NCBI GenBank assembly: GCA_945875065.1
Contig: CAMCJC010000012.1
Span: 1-17,468 of the forward strand
Length of the DNA stretch: 17,468 nt
Direction: 5' to 3'
From: an uncultured Propionibacteriaceae bacterium
Lineage (GTDB): Bacteria > Actinomycetota > Actinomycetes > Propionibacteriales > Propionibacteriaceae
In this document: positions 1-7,159 of the stretch, piece by piece
Layout of the letters: each line of letters starts with the position of its first letter
Numbering within the stretch: the first letter of the stretch is position 1
The notes under the pieces: generated by a model
What the model was told of the DNA's origin: nothing
Database searches by the model: none
What the model saw: only the letters and a program-made list of their open reading frames with translations
Program-made: the position numbers and the translations under genes

Positions 1-120
1 GACGTCGGGGGGGCCGCTGCCACCGGCGTGTTCTTGGGCTGGTTTTATCACCGGTCGTGCTGTTGTGGGGGTCCCGTTGGGGTGGAGCACCACTTTGTTG
101 AAGATGATGCGCTGGATCAC
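1..120 (-). CDS. Partial ORF of unknown function, GTGA-coupled to upstream membrane gene
   Basis: On the minus strand a GTG at 118-120 overlaps the TGA stop (117-119) of the membrane-protein gene, a GTGA junction typical of translational coupling. From it, 40 codons stay open to the left edge of the window. The visible peptide begins IQRIIFNKVVLHPNGTPTT and then turns Pro/Gly/Ala rich; I recognise no family. There is no clear Shine-Dalgarno sequence, so expression would depend on coupling. With only 40 codons in a GC-rich region, a chance open frame cannot be excluded. Confidence 0.35.
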   Translation of the reverse strand, partial: MIQRIIFNKVVLHPNGTPTTARPVIKPAQEHAGGSGPPDV

Positions 121-467
121 CGGGCTTCGCGTCGCAACACCAACACCCCAGCGAAGACCAGCAAGACGACTCCAACGATTAGGGCAGGGACGATGCCTAC
201 GGTCCAGGCGGGCTCGGCGGTGCCGACATCGGCCGCGTCGACCCGGGCGTTGAAGGCGAAGAAAGCGTACGCGATGGCCGCGACGACCCCCGCCCAGGCG
301 GCCAGGATCCCGGCTCTACGACCGGGCGCGATGTCCCCGGCCCGGAAGAGCAGAACGAGCGCCGCCACGATACCCACGGCCCCCAGCACCAGCCCTGGCA
401 GCCCAAGGGGGATGACAGCGAAGCCCAGCAGCGGCAGGGCGGCCAGCTGATATCTCTGATTCTTCAT
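117..467 (-). CDS. Small integral membrane protein, unknown function
   Basis: A 116-residue hydrophobic protein. It begins MKNQRYQLAALP and shows about three or four membrane segments: one or two near residues 7-42 (rich in Leu, Val, Gly), one near 53-73 (AAWAGVVAAIAYAFFAF) and one near 87-108 (VGIVPALIVGVVLLVFAGVL), ending with the basic tail RREAR. I chose ATG at 465-467 over the in-frame ATG 18 bases upstream because CAGGTG lies at the right distance before it and nothing like an RBS precedes the longer start. It is divergent from the 5'-nucleotidase gene, and its stop overlaps a possible downstream GTG start. No catalytic motif is visible, so no function is assigned. The long ORF on the opposite strand here is a low-complexity antisense frame. 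Confidence 0.7.
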   Translation of the reverse strand: MKNQRYQLAALPLLGFAVIPLGLPGLVLGAVGIVAALVLLFRAGDIAPGRRAGILAAWAGVVAAIAYAFFAFNARVDAADVGTAEPAWTVGIVPALIVGVVLLVFAGVLVLRREAR

Positions 468-629
468 GTCCACACCTGTTTCCATTCGCGTGTTGTGTTA
501 TACGACACCGACGACCTGGCTCGGCGTCAAGTCGTCTAAACGACGAGGGCGCGGAAGTGACACGGACCCCCTGCCTCGCCATGATGGGATGGAACGAGAC
601 ACCGGCAACCCGCGCACCCTAGGACGGCC

Positions 630-1715
630 ATGACGTTACTGACCATCGGCGTCGCCAGCAGCGCCTTATTCGACCTCACCGAGTCGGACAAGGTGTTTCG
701 CACCCAAGGGATCGCGGCCTACCGCCGCTATCAGGAGAAGAAGCTGAACGTCCCGCTCCCGCCCGGGCCAGCGCAGCCGTTCGTGCGTCGGCTGCTGGCG
801 CTCAACGACGTCGTCCCGGACGCCGTCGACGTCATCGTCATGTCTCGCAACAGCGCGGAGACCGGTCTTAGGGTGATGCGGTCCGCGAAGTTCGCCGACC
901 TGCCGCTGACCCGCGCGGTCTTCAGGGAGGGTCAGCATTCCTACGAGTTCATGCCGGCCCTTGGAATGTCGCTGTTCTTATCGGCGAACCCCGACGACGT
1001 CGCGGCCGCCGTTAATGCCGGGCAGCCGGCCGGCACGGTCCTCGGGTCCGCTCCCGTCGACGACGGCGATCCCAGCCTGCGCATCGCCTTCGACTTCGAC
1101 GGGGTGCTGGCCGACGATTCCTCCGAACTGGTCTACCAGTCCGGCGGGCTGGAGGCGTTCGCGTCTAGGGAGGCGGCCCTCGTCGACGAACCCCTGCCCC
1201 AGGGTCCGCTGGCGGGCTTCCTGCAGGGCCTAAACAAGATCCAGCAAGCCGAGGCCGAACTCGCCCGCGGCAAGGGCGAATACCGGCCCCGCCTGCGAAT
1301 CGCCCTGGTGACGGCCCGGTCGGCCCCGGCCCACGAGCGCGCCATCAATAGCCTGCGAGCGTGGGGGCTTCGGGTCGACGACGCGTTCTTCCTCGGCGGC
1401 CGCGACAAGGGCCCGATCCTGGAGGGTCTGCGGCCCCACATTTTCTTCGACGACCAGCCGCGCCACCTGACCGGCCAAGGCTCCGTGCACGTCCCGTTCG
1501 GGGCCCTGAACACCACGCCGCCGTCGAAACGCGCCAAGACGCCAGCCTCCCCCGCATCCCCACCCCCGCCGACGCAATCCACCCCGCCGCCGCGCCGTTC
1601 CACGGGTCCGGGCAAGCATGTCGCCGAGCCTCCGCCGCCCCCGACGCCACGGAAGGGCCGCCGGATCGTCGACCCAGGGATACCTGACTTCACCCAGGGA
1701 AACCCCCGGGGGTAG
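630..1715 (+). CDS. Cytosolic 5'-nucleotidase (NT5C1-type, HAD-like)
   Basis: Predicted to hydrolyse nucleoside 5'-monophosphates to nucleosides in the cytoplasm. The 361-residue product matches the 5'-nucleotidase family that includes eukaryotic cytosolic 5'-nucleotidase I (PF06189-type) along its length. It starts with LTIGVASSALFDL, followed by VIVMSRNSAETGLRVM near residue 70, the HAD motif I DFDGVLADD at 155-163 with both nucleophile/acid aspartates, LRIALVTARSAPAHERAI around 222-239, and an FFDDQ metal-binding motif near 273. The start is supported by AGGA five bases upstream. The last 60 residues or so are Pro/Thr/Ser rich and basic (repeated PPPP runs), which is outside the conserved domain and probably disordered. 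The gene stands alone: upstream is the divergent membrane gene, and the sulfur-relay pair begins 51 bp downstream. Family assignment is firm; substrate preference cannot be read. Confidence 0.85.
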   Translation: MTLLTIGVASSALFDLTESDKVFRTQGIAAYRRYQEKKLNVPLPPGPAQPFVRRLLALNDVVPDAVDVIVMSRNSAETGLRVMRSAKFADLPLTRAVFREGQHSYEFMPALGMSLFLSANPDDVAAAVNAGQPAGTVLGSAPVDDGDPSLRIAFDFDGVLADDSSELVYQSGGLEAFASREAALVDEPLPQGPLAGFLQGLNKIQQAEAELARGKGEYRPRLRIALVTARSAPAHERAINSLRAWGLRVDDAFFLGGRDKGPILEGLRPHIFFDDQPRHLTGQGSVHVPFGALNTTPPSKRAKTPASPASPPPPTQSTPPPRRSTGPGKHVAEPPPPPTPRKGRRIVDPGIPDFTQGNPRG

Positions 1716-1756
1716 CATGACGGGCTGCCACAGTTATACCCCCACCGGTATCCCTG
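1675..1756 (+). repeat. 10-bp inverted repeat ending at the tusE ribosome binding site
   Basis: CAGGGATACC at 1675-1684, inside the 3' end of the nucleotidase gene, is exactly complementary to GGTATCCCTG at 1747-1756, which abuts the AAGGAG ribosome binding site (1757-1762) of the next gene. Between them lies a second palindrome, a run of five C and five G just before the nucleotidase stop. In RNA the long arm could pair next to the RBS. This may be chance in GC-rich DNA or a regulatory fold. Confidence 0.3.
1736..1751 (+). promoter_or_regulatory. Possible CsoR/CstR-type operator upstream of sulfur-relay genes
   Basis: The sequence ATACC-CCCACC-GGTAT is an inverted repeat with a C-rich centre, 15 bases before the tusE-like ATG. 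C-rich, ATACC/GGTAT-flanked palindromes are the general style of CsoR-family operators, and the CstR branch of that family controls persulfide and sulfur-transfer genes. No CsoR-family gene is in the window, so the link is inferred only from shape and neighbours. An RNA hairpin is the alternative. Confidence 0.3.
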
Positions 1757-1766
1757 AAGGAGCGCC

Positions 1767-2081
1767 ATGCCCACCAACACGCTTAACGGTCGAACATTCG
1801 ATGTCGACGACCAAGGCTTTTTCACCCATCGCGAGCAGTGGAGCGAGGAGCTCGCGCACGACCTCGCGTCGCTGATCGACCTCGATCTGACCGACCGGCA
1901 CCTCGCGGCGATCCGATTCCTCCGCGACGACCACGCCGTCACCGGGGCCACCGCGACCCTTCATCGCGCGCAGGAAGTCGGGGGGTTCCCCGTCGGCGAG
2001 CTTTGCACCCTGTTCCCCGGCAAGACCGCCCAGAAGCTGGCGTGGCTATCCGGCCTGCCCAAGCCCATCGCGTGCGTTTAA
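1767..2081 (+). CDS. TusE/DsrC-family sulfur carrier protein
   Basis: A small sulfur-relay protein of 104 residues, the usual DsrC/TusE length. The family carries a persulfide on the penultimate cysteine of a flexible C-terminal arm. Here the arm reads LSGLPKPIACV, so Cys103 is present. DsrC proteins of dissimilatory sulfur metabolism also have a second cysteine about 11 residues earlier; here that region is Ala92-Trp93, so this is a single-arm-cysteine (TusE-like) member, with an additional Cys80 outside the arm (GELCTLFPG). The N-terminal NGRTFDVDDQGFFTHREQW is also family-typical. AAGGAG lies 4 bases before the ATG. It is followed after 8 bases by a DsrE2-like gene, and the pair is likely co-transcribed. 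Without other tus or dsr genes nearby, whether it serves tRNA thiolation or sulfane-sulfur handling is open. Confidence 0.85.
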   Translation: MPTNTLNGRTFDVDDQGFFTHREQWSEELAHDLASLIDLDLTDRHLAAIRFLRDDHAVTGATATLHRAQEVGGFPVGELCTLFPGKTAQKLAWLSGLPKPIACV

Positions 2082-2089
2082 GGAGAATC

Positions 2090-2650
2090 ATGGAAATCCC
2101 CGCTGGTTTCGTCATGCCCGACTTCGGCAACACCCCCGCCGCGACCGGTCGTCGCAAGATGGCGTTCATCTGCTCCAAGGGCAACCTCGACATGGCCTAT
2201 CCGGCCCTGATCATGGGCAACGCCGCGCTCGGCGAGGGCGTCGACGTGCACATCTTCTTCACCTTCTGGGGTCTCGACATCATCAACATCAAAACCAACT
2301 ACCGGCTCAAGTTCACGATGGCCGGCAACACGGCGATGCACATGCCGGAGCTGGCGCGCGTGCGCCCCGGGCTGGAACACGTCGGCATCCCGCAGGCGCT
2401 CGGCAACGTGCCCGGCATGACCTCGATGGCCACCGCCATGATGAAGCGGCAGATGAAGGACCTAGGCATTCCCGAGGTGCCTCAGTTCCTCGACCTGTTG
2501 CAGGACCTCGGTGCCCACATGTACGCGTGCCGCCTGACGTTCGACATGATGAAGCTCAACGAGTATGACCTCCACCCCGGAGTCGAGGGCGTCATCAACG
2601 CCGCCGATTTCATAGGCATCTCCGAGGGGGCGCAGATCGTCTTCATCTAG
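2090..2650 (+). CDS. DsrE2-like (DsrE/F/H family) sulfurtransferase accessory protein
   Basis: A 186-residue protein of the DsrE2 type, which moves sulfane sulfur between carrier proteins such as TusA and DsrC. Signature stretches are FICSKGNLDMAYPALIMGN with Cys28, the hydrophobic VDVHIFFTFWGLDIIN, and MYACRLTFDMMKL with Cys147; both cysteines are the family's conserved pair. The hydrophobic strand around residues 52-66 is typical and may associate with the membrane. The start is fixed by AAGGAG (2080-2085), which overlaps the stop of the preceding tusE-like gene; a longer in-frame ORF beginning at 1838 overlaps that gene and is not used. Pairing with a TusE/DsrC-type carrier is a recurrent arrangement and suggests the two proteins are partners. 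A hairpin follows the stop immediately. Confidence 0.85.
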   Translation: MEIPAGFVMPDFGNTPAATGRRKMAFICSKGNLDMAYPALIMGNAALGEGVDVHIFFTFWGLDIINIKTNYRLKFTMAGNTAMHMPELARVRPGLEHVGIPQALGNVPGMTSMATAMMKRQMKDLGIPEVPQFLDLLQDLGAHMYACRLTFDMMKLNEYDLHPGVEGVINAADFIGISEGAQIVFI

Positions 2651-2692
2651 CCCAAACAGGCCGGAGTTGGCGGGAGTCCACTGCCGTTTGGG
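2651..2692 (+). terminator. Stem-loop directly after the DsrE2-like gene
   Basis: CCCAAACAGGC right after the stop pairs with GCCGTTTGGG at 2683-2692 (10 pairs with one bulged A, loop about 21 nt). There is no U-run, as is common in actinobacteria, so it may act as a weak terminator or RNA-stabilising hairpin separating the sulfur pair from the lipid operon. Confidence 0.45.
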
Positions 2693-2757
2693 CCCGGCGT
2701 TGTCGCTTTGCGACGCCACATTTCACGCCGCTTCCGGAGCGGGATACGGTTGGACCC

Positions 2758-3534
2758 ATGGCACGAGCACTCATCACCGGAGCGACCGCCGGTATCGGCA
2801 ACGCGTTTGCCCACGAACTGGCCGCCCGGGGGTACGACCTCGTGCTGGTCGCACGCGACCTGGAGCGCCTCGCCGCCGTCGCGGAGGAGTTGCAGCAGGT
2901 TCACGGCGTCGACGTCGAGGTTCTGCGCGCCGACCTGGCTGTTCGCGAGCAGGTGATGCAGGTCGCAGCAAGGATCGAGGCCGACGATCAGCCAGTCGAT
3001 CTGCTCGTCAACAACGCGGGGTTCGGGCTGCACGCGTCGCTGCTCTCGGCGACGGACGTCGACACCCACGCCCAGGCTATCGACGTGATGTGCCTGGCGA
3101 TGTTGATCCTCGGGGGGGCCGCGGGTCGGGCGATGAAAGCGCGCGGGAGTGGCCGCATCATCAACGTGGCGTCGACATCGGGCGCGATCTTCACCGGCAA
3201 CTACTCGGCGATCAAGGCGTGGGCGCGCACATGGTCGACGGGGCTGGCCCTCGAGCTCGCCGGGACGGGCGTCACCGTGACGGGGCTGCTTCCCGGCTGG
3301 GTCCGCACCGAGTTCCATCAGCGGGCTGGAATCAACTCCAGCAAGCTGCCCCCCATCGTCTGGATCGACGCGGAAACCTTGGTCAAGCAGTGCTTGGCGG
3401 ACGTGGCGAAGGGGCGGATCGAGTCGGTGCCGACACTCAAGTGGAAGATCGCCTTGTTCATCGCCGACCACGGGCCGCGCGGTTTCATCCGCTGGTTCTC
3501 GTCGAAGCTGTCGGCGAGCCGGAGGAAACGCTGA
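2758..3534 (+). CDS. Short-chain dehydrogenase/reductase, candidate acyl/alkyl-DHAP reductase
   Basis: A 258-residue classical SDR that uses NAD(P)H. It shows the Rossmann nucleotide-binding motif TGATAGIG at 7-14, NNAG at 85-88, the catalytic serine region NVASTSG at 136-142, and the catalytic YSAIK (Tyr149, Lys153). ARD after the second beta strand (32-34) suggests NADPH preference. The C-terminal part (RWFSSKL) is basic/hydrophobic. It begins a three-gene operon: its TGA overlaps the ATG of the acyltransferase (TGATG), which in turn overlaps the alkyl-DHAP-synthase-like gene. In eukaryotic ether lipid synthesis the third activity is an SDR that reduces acyl- or alkyl-dihydroxyacetone phosphate, so this is the natural role here, but that is inferred from context. 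SDR substrate cannot be read from sequence. Confidence 0.85.
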   Translation: MARALITGATAGIGNAFAHELAARGYDLVLVARDLERLAAVAEELQQVHGVDVEVLRADLAVREQVMQVAARIEADDQPVDLLVNNAGFGLHASLLSATDVDTHAQAIDVMCLAMLILGGAAGRAMKARGSGRIINVASTSGAIFTGNYSAIKAWARTWSTGLALELAGTGVTVTGLLPGWVRTEFHQRAGINSSKLPPIVWIDAETLVKQCLADVAKGRIESVPTLKWKIALFIADHGPRGFIRWFSSKLSASRRKR

Positions 3535-4319
3535 TGGCCAAAGCCAGCAAGAAGTATTCGTCGGAGTTCAACGCCGCGGCCCGCCGGGCAGCGCAGATGC
3601 TGCTGTTGAAGCCGACGATGTGGCGGTTGCTAAAAGTCCACGTACACGGGCAAGCAAACGTCAGTGAGTTGGAGGGGGCGTGCGTCGTCTTCGCCAACCA
3701 CTCGTCGCATCTGGACACACCACTTATCTACGGGGCCCTGCCGCCTCGCATCTCGAAGTTCCTGGCGGCGGGGGCGGCGCAGGACTACTTCTACGACAAG
3801 TGGTGGAAGGCCGGGCCGATGACGCTGTTCTTCAACGGCTACCCCATCGACCGCGGCCGTGACGACGGCAAGAAACGCAAGCGGCAGGTGCGGGGCCTGT
3901 CCGGGGCGCTCCTCGACGACGGCATCCCCCTGCTGGTGTTCCCGGAGGGGACGCGGTCCCGGACGGGGGCGATGGGGCCGTTCAAACACGGGGTGGCATC
4001 GTTGTGCATCTCGCGGAACGTACCAGCGGTACCGGTCGCGCTGATCGGCGCGCACGCCGCGATGCCGAGCAGTAAGGGCGGGCTGCCGAAGGGGCGGCCG
4101 ACGGTACACGTCGTCATCGGGCGGCCGATGCTCCCAAGGCCCGGGGAGATCGCCCACGAGTTCAGCGAGCGGATGCGTCGGCAGGTGCTTGAGCTCCACG
4201 ACACCACGGCCCGCGCGTACGGTGCGAAGACGCTCGACGAGTACGCCCGCGCCGTCGCGCTGGAGGCCGCTCAGCGCCGCCAAACCGAAAACCACGCCGA
4301 CAAGCAGGAGGATCGATGA
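3534..4319 (+). CDS. PlsC-like lysophospholipid/DHAP acyltransferase
   Basis: A 261-residue glycerophospholipid acyltransferase. The family transfers an acyl chain from acyl-CoA or acyl-ACP to a glycerol-phosphate-type acceptor at the membrane. The catalytic HX4D motif is NHSSHLD (His56, Asp61), the substrate-binding block is YPIDRGRDDGKKRKR near 103-117, and FPEGTRS is at 136-142 (phosphate binding), followed by VPVALIGAH. The start is the ATG at 3534 that overlaps the SDR stop, with GGAGGAAA upstream; an open frame runs much further upstream but crosses the SDR gene. It ends in an ATGA overlap with the FAD enzyme. In this operon the acceptor could be dihydroxyacetone phosphate (a GNPAT-like role) rather than lysophosphatidate; this is contextual inference. 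Confidence 0.88.
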   Translation: MAKASKKYSSEFNAAARRAAQMLLLKPTMWRLLKVHVHGQANVSELEGACVVFANHSSHLDTPLIYGALPPRISKFLAAGAAQDYFYDKWWKAGPMTLFFNGYPIDRGRDDGKKRKRQVRGLSGALLDDGIPLLVFPEGTRSRTGAMGPFKHGVASLCISRNVPAVPVALIGAHAAMPSSKGGLPKGRPTVHVVIGRPMLPRPGEIAHEFSERMRRQVLELHDTTARAYGAKTLDEYARAVALEAAQRRQTENHADKQEDR

Positions 4320-6022
4320 TCGACGGCGTCAAGCAGCAAAAGTGGTGGGGCTGGGGCGAGGAGCGCATCAGCTATCAGCACGCGGACAAGCCGAAGTTCG
4401 CGCCGTTCGTGATGAAACTGACCGGCGTCGACGTCAACGCGCCGGTGGGGCCACTGCCGAAGCTTACGGACTTTGAGGTACCGGCGTCGATCCTGAGCGA
4501 CGATCTGCGGGCCCGGCTCGTTACGATCCTCGGCGAGACCTACGTGCAGACCGACGACGAGACGCGCGTCGTGCATGGCTACGGCAAAGGCGTTCGCGAC
4601 CTCATGAAGGTGCGTGCCGGGGACTTCGGCAGGCTGCCGGACGTCGTCGTCTACCCCGGCACGGCGGAGGAGGTCGCGGGGGTGGTCGACGCCGTCGTCG
4701 AGGCGAACGGGGTGCTTATCCCGTTCGGCGGCGGGTCGAACATCGTCGCGGCGCTGGAGGCGGTGCCGGGCGAGGCGCGCCAGGTCGTCTCGGTGAACCT
4801 GGGGCGGATGCGGAAGGTCCTGGAGATCGACGAGCAGTCGGGGCTCGCGCACATTGAGGCCGGCGTGTTCGGGCCGGACATGGAAGAGCAGCTGCAAGCG
4901 CGCGGCTGGACGATGGGCCACCAGCCGGATTCCTTCGAGTGGTCTACGCTCGGCGGCTGGATCGCGACCCGGTCGTCCGGGATGCAGTCCGACAAGTACG
5001 GCGACATCGCCGACATCTGCCGGGGCCTGACGATGGTGATGCCCGGGCGGGTGCTGACGCTGCGCCCCCTGCCGTCGACGTCGTCGGGGCCGAGCGTCCG
5101 CGAAATGGTGCTGGGTTCGGAAGGTCGACTCGGGATCATCACGTCGGCCTGGGTGAACGTGCACCGCGTCCCGGCGGTCCGGGAGATCCAGGCGTACTTC
5201 TTCCCCACTTACGAGGCCGGGCTTAAGGCGTGCGAGCAGATCGTCGCGTCCGACGCGTCGGTGATGATGGCGCGCGTGTCCGACGACGTCGAGACGCAGT
5301 ACATCATGGCGAACGGGAAGCAGTCGTCGAAGGTGTCCTCGCTTGTCAGCAAGGGAATCCAGAAGCTGATGGTCGCGAAGGGCTGGGATCTGGAGAAGAT
5401 CGCGATGAGCTTCATCGGTTTCGAGGGCTCACCGAACCACGTCAACTACGAAAAGGGGCTGGTCGGCAAGATCGTGCGGGCCAACGGCGGGCTCGGCGTC
5501 GGCAAGGGCCCGGGCGCGCTGTACGACCAGAAGAAGTACGACACCCCCTACCTGCGGGACTTCATGCTCGACCACGGCATGGTCTGCGACGTCTCCGAAA
5601 CGTCGACGCCGTGGCGCTACGCGGCCGAAATCCACACCCGAACGGTAGCGGCGGTGAACCAGGCCCTAGACGAGATCGGCAAGCGGGGCGTCGTGTTCTG
5701 TCACCTGTCGCACTCGTACCACTCGGGCGCGTGCCAGTACTTCACGTTCGCGATCGCCGACGACTCGCCGTCGGCCATGGCCAGCTACGACCACGTCAAG
5801 CGGGCCATCCAGCAGTCGTTCATGGACTTCCACGGCACGGTCAGCCACCACCACGGCGTCGGCGAGGAACACGCCCCGTGGCTGGAACAGGACATCTCCC
5901 CAGCCGGGGTGTTCATCCAAAAGGCGCTCTTCGACGGTGTCGACCCGGGGCAGAACCTCAACCCGGGGAAGATCATCCACGAGGGTCGTCCAGGGATCAG
6001 CCCCAACTCAGCCGACGCGTAA
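4316..6022 (+). CDS. FAD-binding alkyldihydroxyacetonephosphate synthase-like protein
   Basis: A 568-residue flavoprotein of the VAO/PCMH family, closest in character to alkyl-DHAP synthase, which exchanges the acyl group of acyl-DHAP for a long-chain alcohol to make the ether bond. The N-terminus KWWGWGEE, the FAD-binding GGGSN at 138-142, the segment PDSFEWSTLGGWIATRSSGM (205-223), the alpha/beta cap and the His triad HHH at 511-513 (in SHHHGVGEEH) are all alkyl-DHAP-synthase features. The C-terminus is DPGQNLNPGKI. It is the third gene of a coupled operon (ATGA overlap with the acyltransferase) whose other members supply the acylation and reduction steps. A general FAD-linked oxidase acting on another substrate is possible, but the motif set and neighbours favour ether lipid synthesis. 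The fatty alcohol supplier is not in the window. Confidence 0.85.
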   Translation: MIDGVKQQKWWGWGEERISYQHADKPKFAPFVMKLTGVDVNAPVGPLPKLTDFEVPASILSDDLRARLVTILGETYVQTDDETRVVHGYGKGVRDLMKVRAGDFGRLPDVVVYPGTAEEVAGVVDAVVEANGVLIPFGGGSNIVAALEAVPGEARQVVSVNLGRMRKVLEIDEQSGLAHIEAGVFGPDMEEQLQARGWTMGHQPDSFEWSTLGGWIATRSSGMQSDKYGDIADICRGLTMVMPGRVLTLRPLPSTSSGPSVREMVLGSEGRLGIITSAWVNVHRVPAVREIQAYFFPTYEAGLKACEQIVASDASVMMARVSDDVETQYIMANGKQSSKVSSLVSKGIQKLMVAKGWDLEKIAMSFIGFEGSPNHVNYEKGLVGKIVRANGGLGVGKGPGALYDQKKYDTPYLRDFMLDHGMVCDVSETSTPWRYAAEIHTRTVAAVNQALDEIGKRGVVFCHLSHSYHSGACQYFTFAIADDSPSAMASYDHVKRAIQQSFMDFHGTVSHHHGVGEEHAPWLEQDISPAGVFIQKALFDGVDPGQNLNPGKIIHEGRPGISPNSADA

Positions 6023-6069
6023 GTCGGGGCGGGCTGGAGGGGAGGCCGGCGGCGAGCGAAGGAGGCAGC

Positions 6070-7023
6070 ATGAGTAAGAACAAGCACGACCGGTGGGACG
6101 TCGCTCCTTGGGAAGCGCTCCGCGTCGGTCCCGATTTCGACCTTGCCGCTTTCGACCGTGCGTCGACGCCCGGCTGGGACGGCGACAAGGACGATGCCGA
6201 GACTGCCATGGCCGCCCGCGGCGCAGAGCTCGCCGAACTGCAGGAGCGGCTGTACGCGGAGGGGCGCGCGGGAGGAGGTCGCGGAGTGCTGTGCGTCATC
6301 CAGGGGCTCGACACGGCCGGCGAGGGCGGCATCGTCCGCCACGTCATGGGCCTGGTCGACCCCCAGGGCGTCACCATCCGCGCGTTCGGCGTGCCCACCG
6401 AGGAGGAGCGCGCCCACCACTACCTGTGGCGCATCCGCAACGCCTTGCCCCAGCCCGGCCGGATCGGCGTCTTCGACCGCTCGCACTACGAGGATGTCTT
6501 GGTGGTGCGCGTCGACGAGCTGGTCCCCGAGGACGTTTGGCGTCCCCGGTTCGACGAGATCAACGCGTTCGAGCAGGAGATCACAGCTCAGGGGTTCACC
6601 GTGCTGAAGTTCGCGCTCATGGTCTCGTATGAAGAGCAGGGAATACGACTCATGGAGCGACTAGACCGCCCTGACAAGCACTGGAAATACTCCCCAGGCG
6701 ACCTCAAGACACGCGCCAAGTGGGACGCCTATCAGGAAGCCTACGCCGACGTTTTCCGCCGCACCTCCACCGACGTCGCGCCGTGGTACGTCCTGCCGGC
6801 CGACAAGAAGTGGTACCCGCGTCTGGCCGTCACCGAGATCCTCGCCCACACCCTTAAGACCCTGAACCCCCAGTGGCCGACCGGCGACTTCGATGTCGCC
6901 GAGCAGCGACGCCTCTTAGCCGCGACGATGGCGACGTCGACGCTGAAGGCCTCCCTCGAAGAAACCGACCCGTCGCTGACCGAAGCCATCCAGCAAAAGC
7001 GCGAACTCCTCAAGGAGCGCTGA
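6070..7023 (+). CDS. PPK2-family polyphosphate kinase with altered Walker A
   Basis: A 317-residue PPK2-family protein. These enzymes phosphorylate nucleotides using polyphosphate. The family layout is complete: VIQGLDTAGEGGIVRH at 77-91 (P-loop), AFGVPTEEERAHHYLWRI (105-122, lid), GVFDRSHYEDVLVVRV (133-148, Walker B), KFALMVSYEEQGIRLMERL, KHWKYSPGDLKTRAKWDAY, and APWYVLPADKKWYPRLAV. The striking oddity is Glu85 where the P-loop normally has lysine (G-x-D-x-x-G-K-G-G); the codon is GAG, one transition from AAG. Either catalysis is impaired or the enzyme has a changed role. Start ATG 6070 follows AAGGAGG with ideal spacing. It begins 47 bp after the ether-lipid operon and may be co-transcribed. 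It ends inside a 13-bp palindrome. The family is certain; activity is doubtful because of Glu85. Confidence 0.9.
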   Translation: MSKNKHDRWDVAPWEALRVGPDFDLAAFDRASTPGWDGDKDDAETAMAARGAELAELQERLYAEGRAGGGRGVLCVIQGLDTAGEGGIVRHVMGLVDPQGVTIRAFGVPTEEERAHHYLWRIRNALPQPGRIGVFDRSHYEDVLVVRVDELVPEDVWRPRFDEINAFEQEITAQGFTVLKFALMVSYEEQGIRLMERLDRPDKHWKYSPGDLKTRAKWDAYQEAYADVFRRTSTDVAPWYVLPADKKWYPRLAVTEILAHTLKTLNPQWPTGDFDVAEQRRLLAATMATSTLKASLEETDPSLTEAIQQKRELLKER

Positions 7024-7037
7024 TGCGCTCCTTGAGG
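7008..7037. terminator. Perfect 13-bp palindrome at ppk2 stop, probable bidirectional terminator
   Basis: CCTCAAGGAGCGC (7008-7020) and GCGCTCCTTGAGG (7025-7037) are exact inverse complements around the loop TGAT, which contains the ppk2 stop codon. It lies between two converging operons. There is no T-run on either side, the usual actinobacterial pattern. The rest of the gap up to 7159 shows no gene. Confidence 0.6.
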
Positions 7038-7159
7038 CCGTACAGTGGCGGGCGCATCTGAAGGGTTTCTGGGCACTGTCCCTGGCAGGCATGAGAGCGG
7101 CGTCTTGGGCGATGCCCAGCAGAACGCGAGGGGCTCGTGTGTCGCAGAGCAGACGTTCA

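Noticed and set aside
28..450. Plus-strand 140-aa ORF
   Set aside because: Low-complexity antisense of the small membrane protein gene, no RBS or family features.
1838..2089. N-terminal extension of the DsrE2-like gene
   Set aside because: It overlaps the tusE-like gene and is arginine-rich frame noise; ATG 2090 has a strong RBS.
2667..3533. Long N-terminal extension of the acyltransferase
   Set aside because: It is the shadow frame of the SDR gene; the TGATG overlap start fits.
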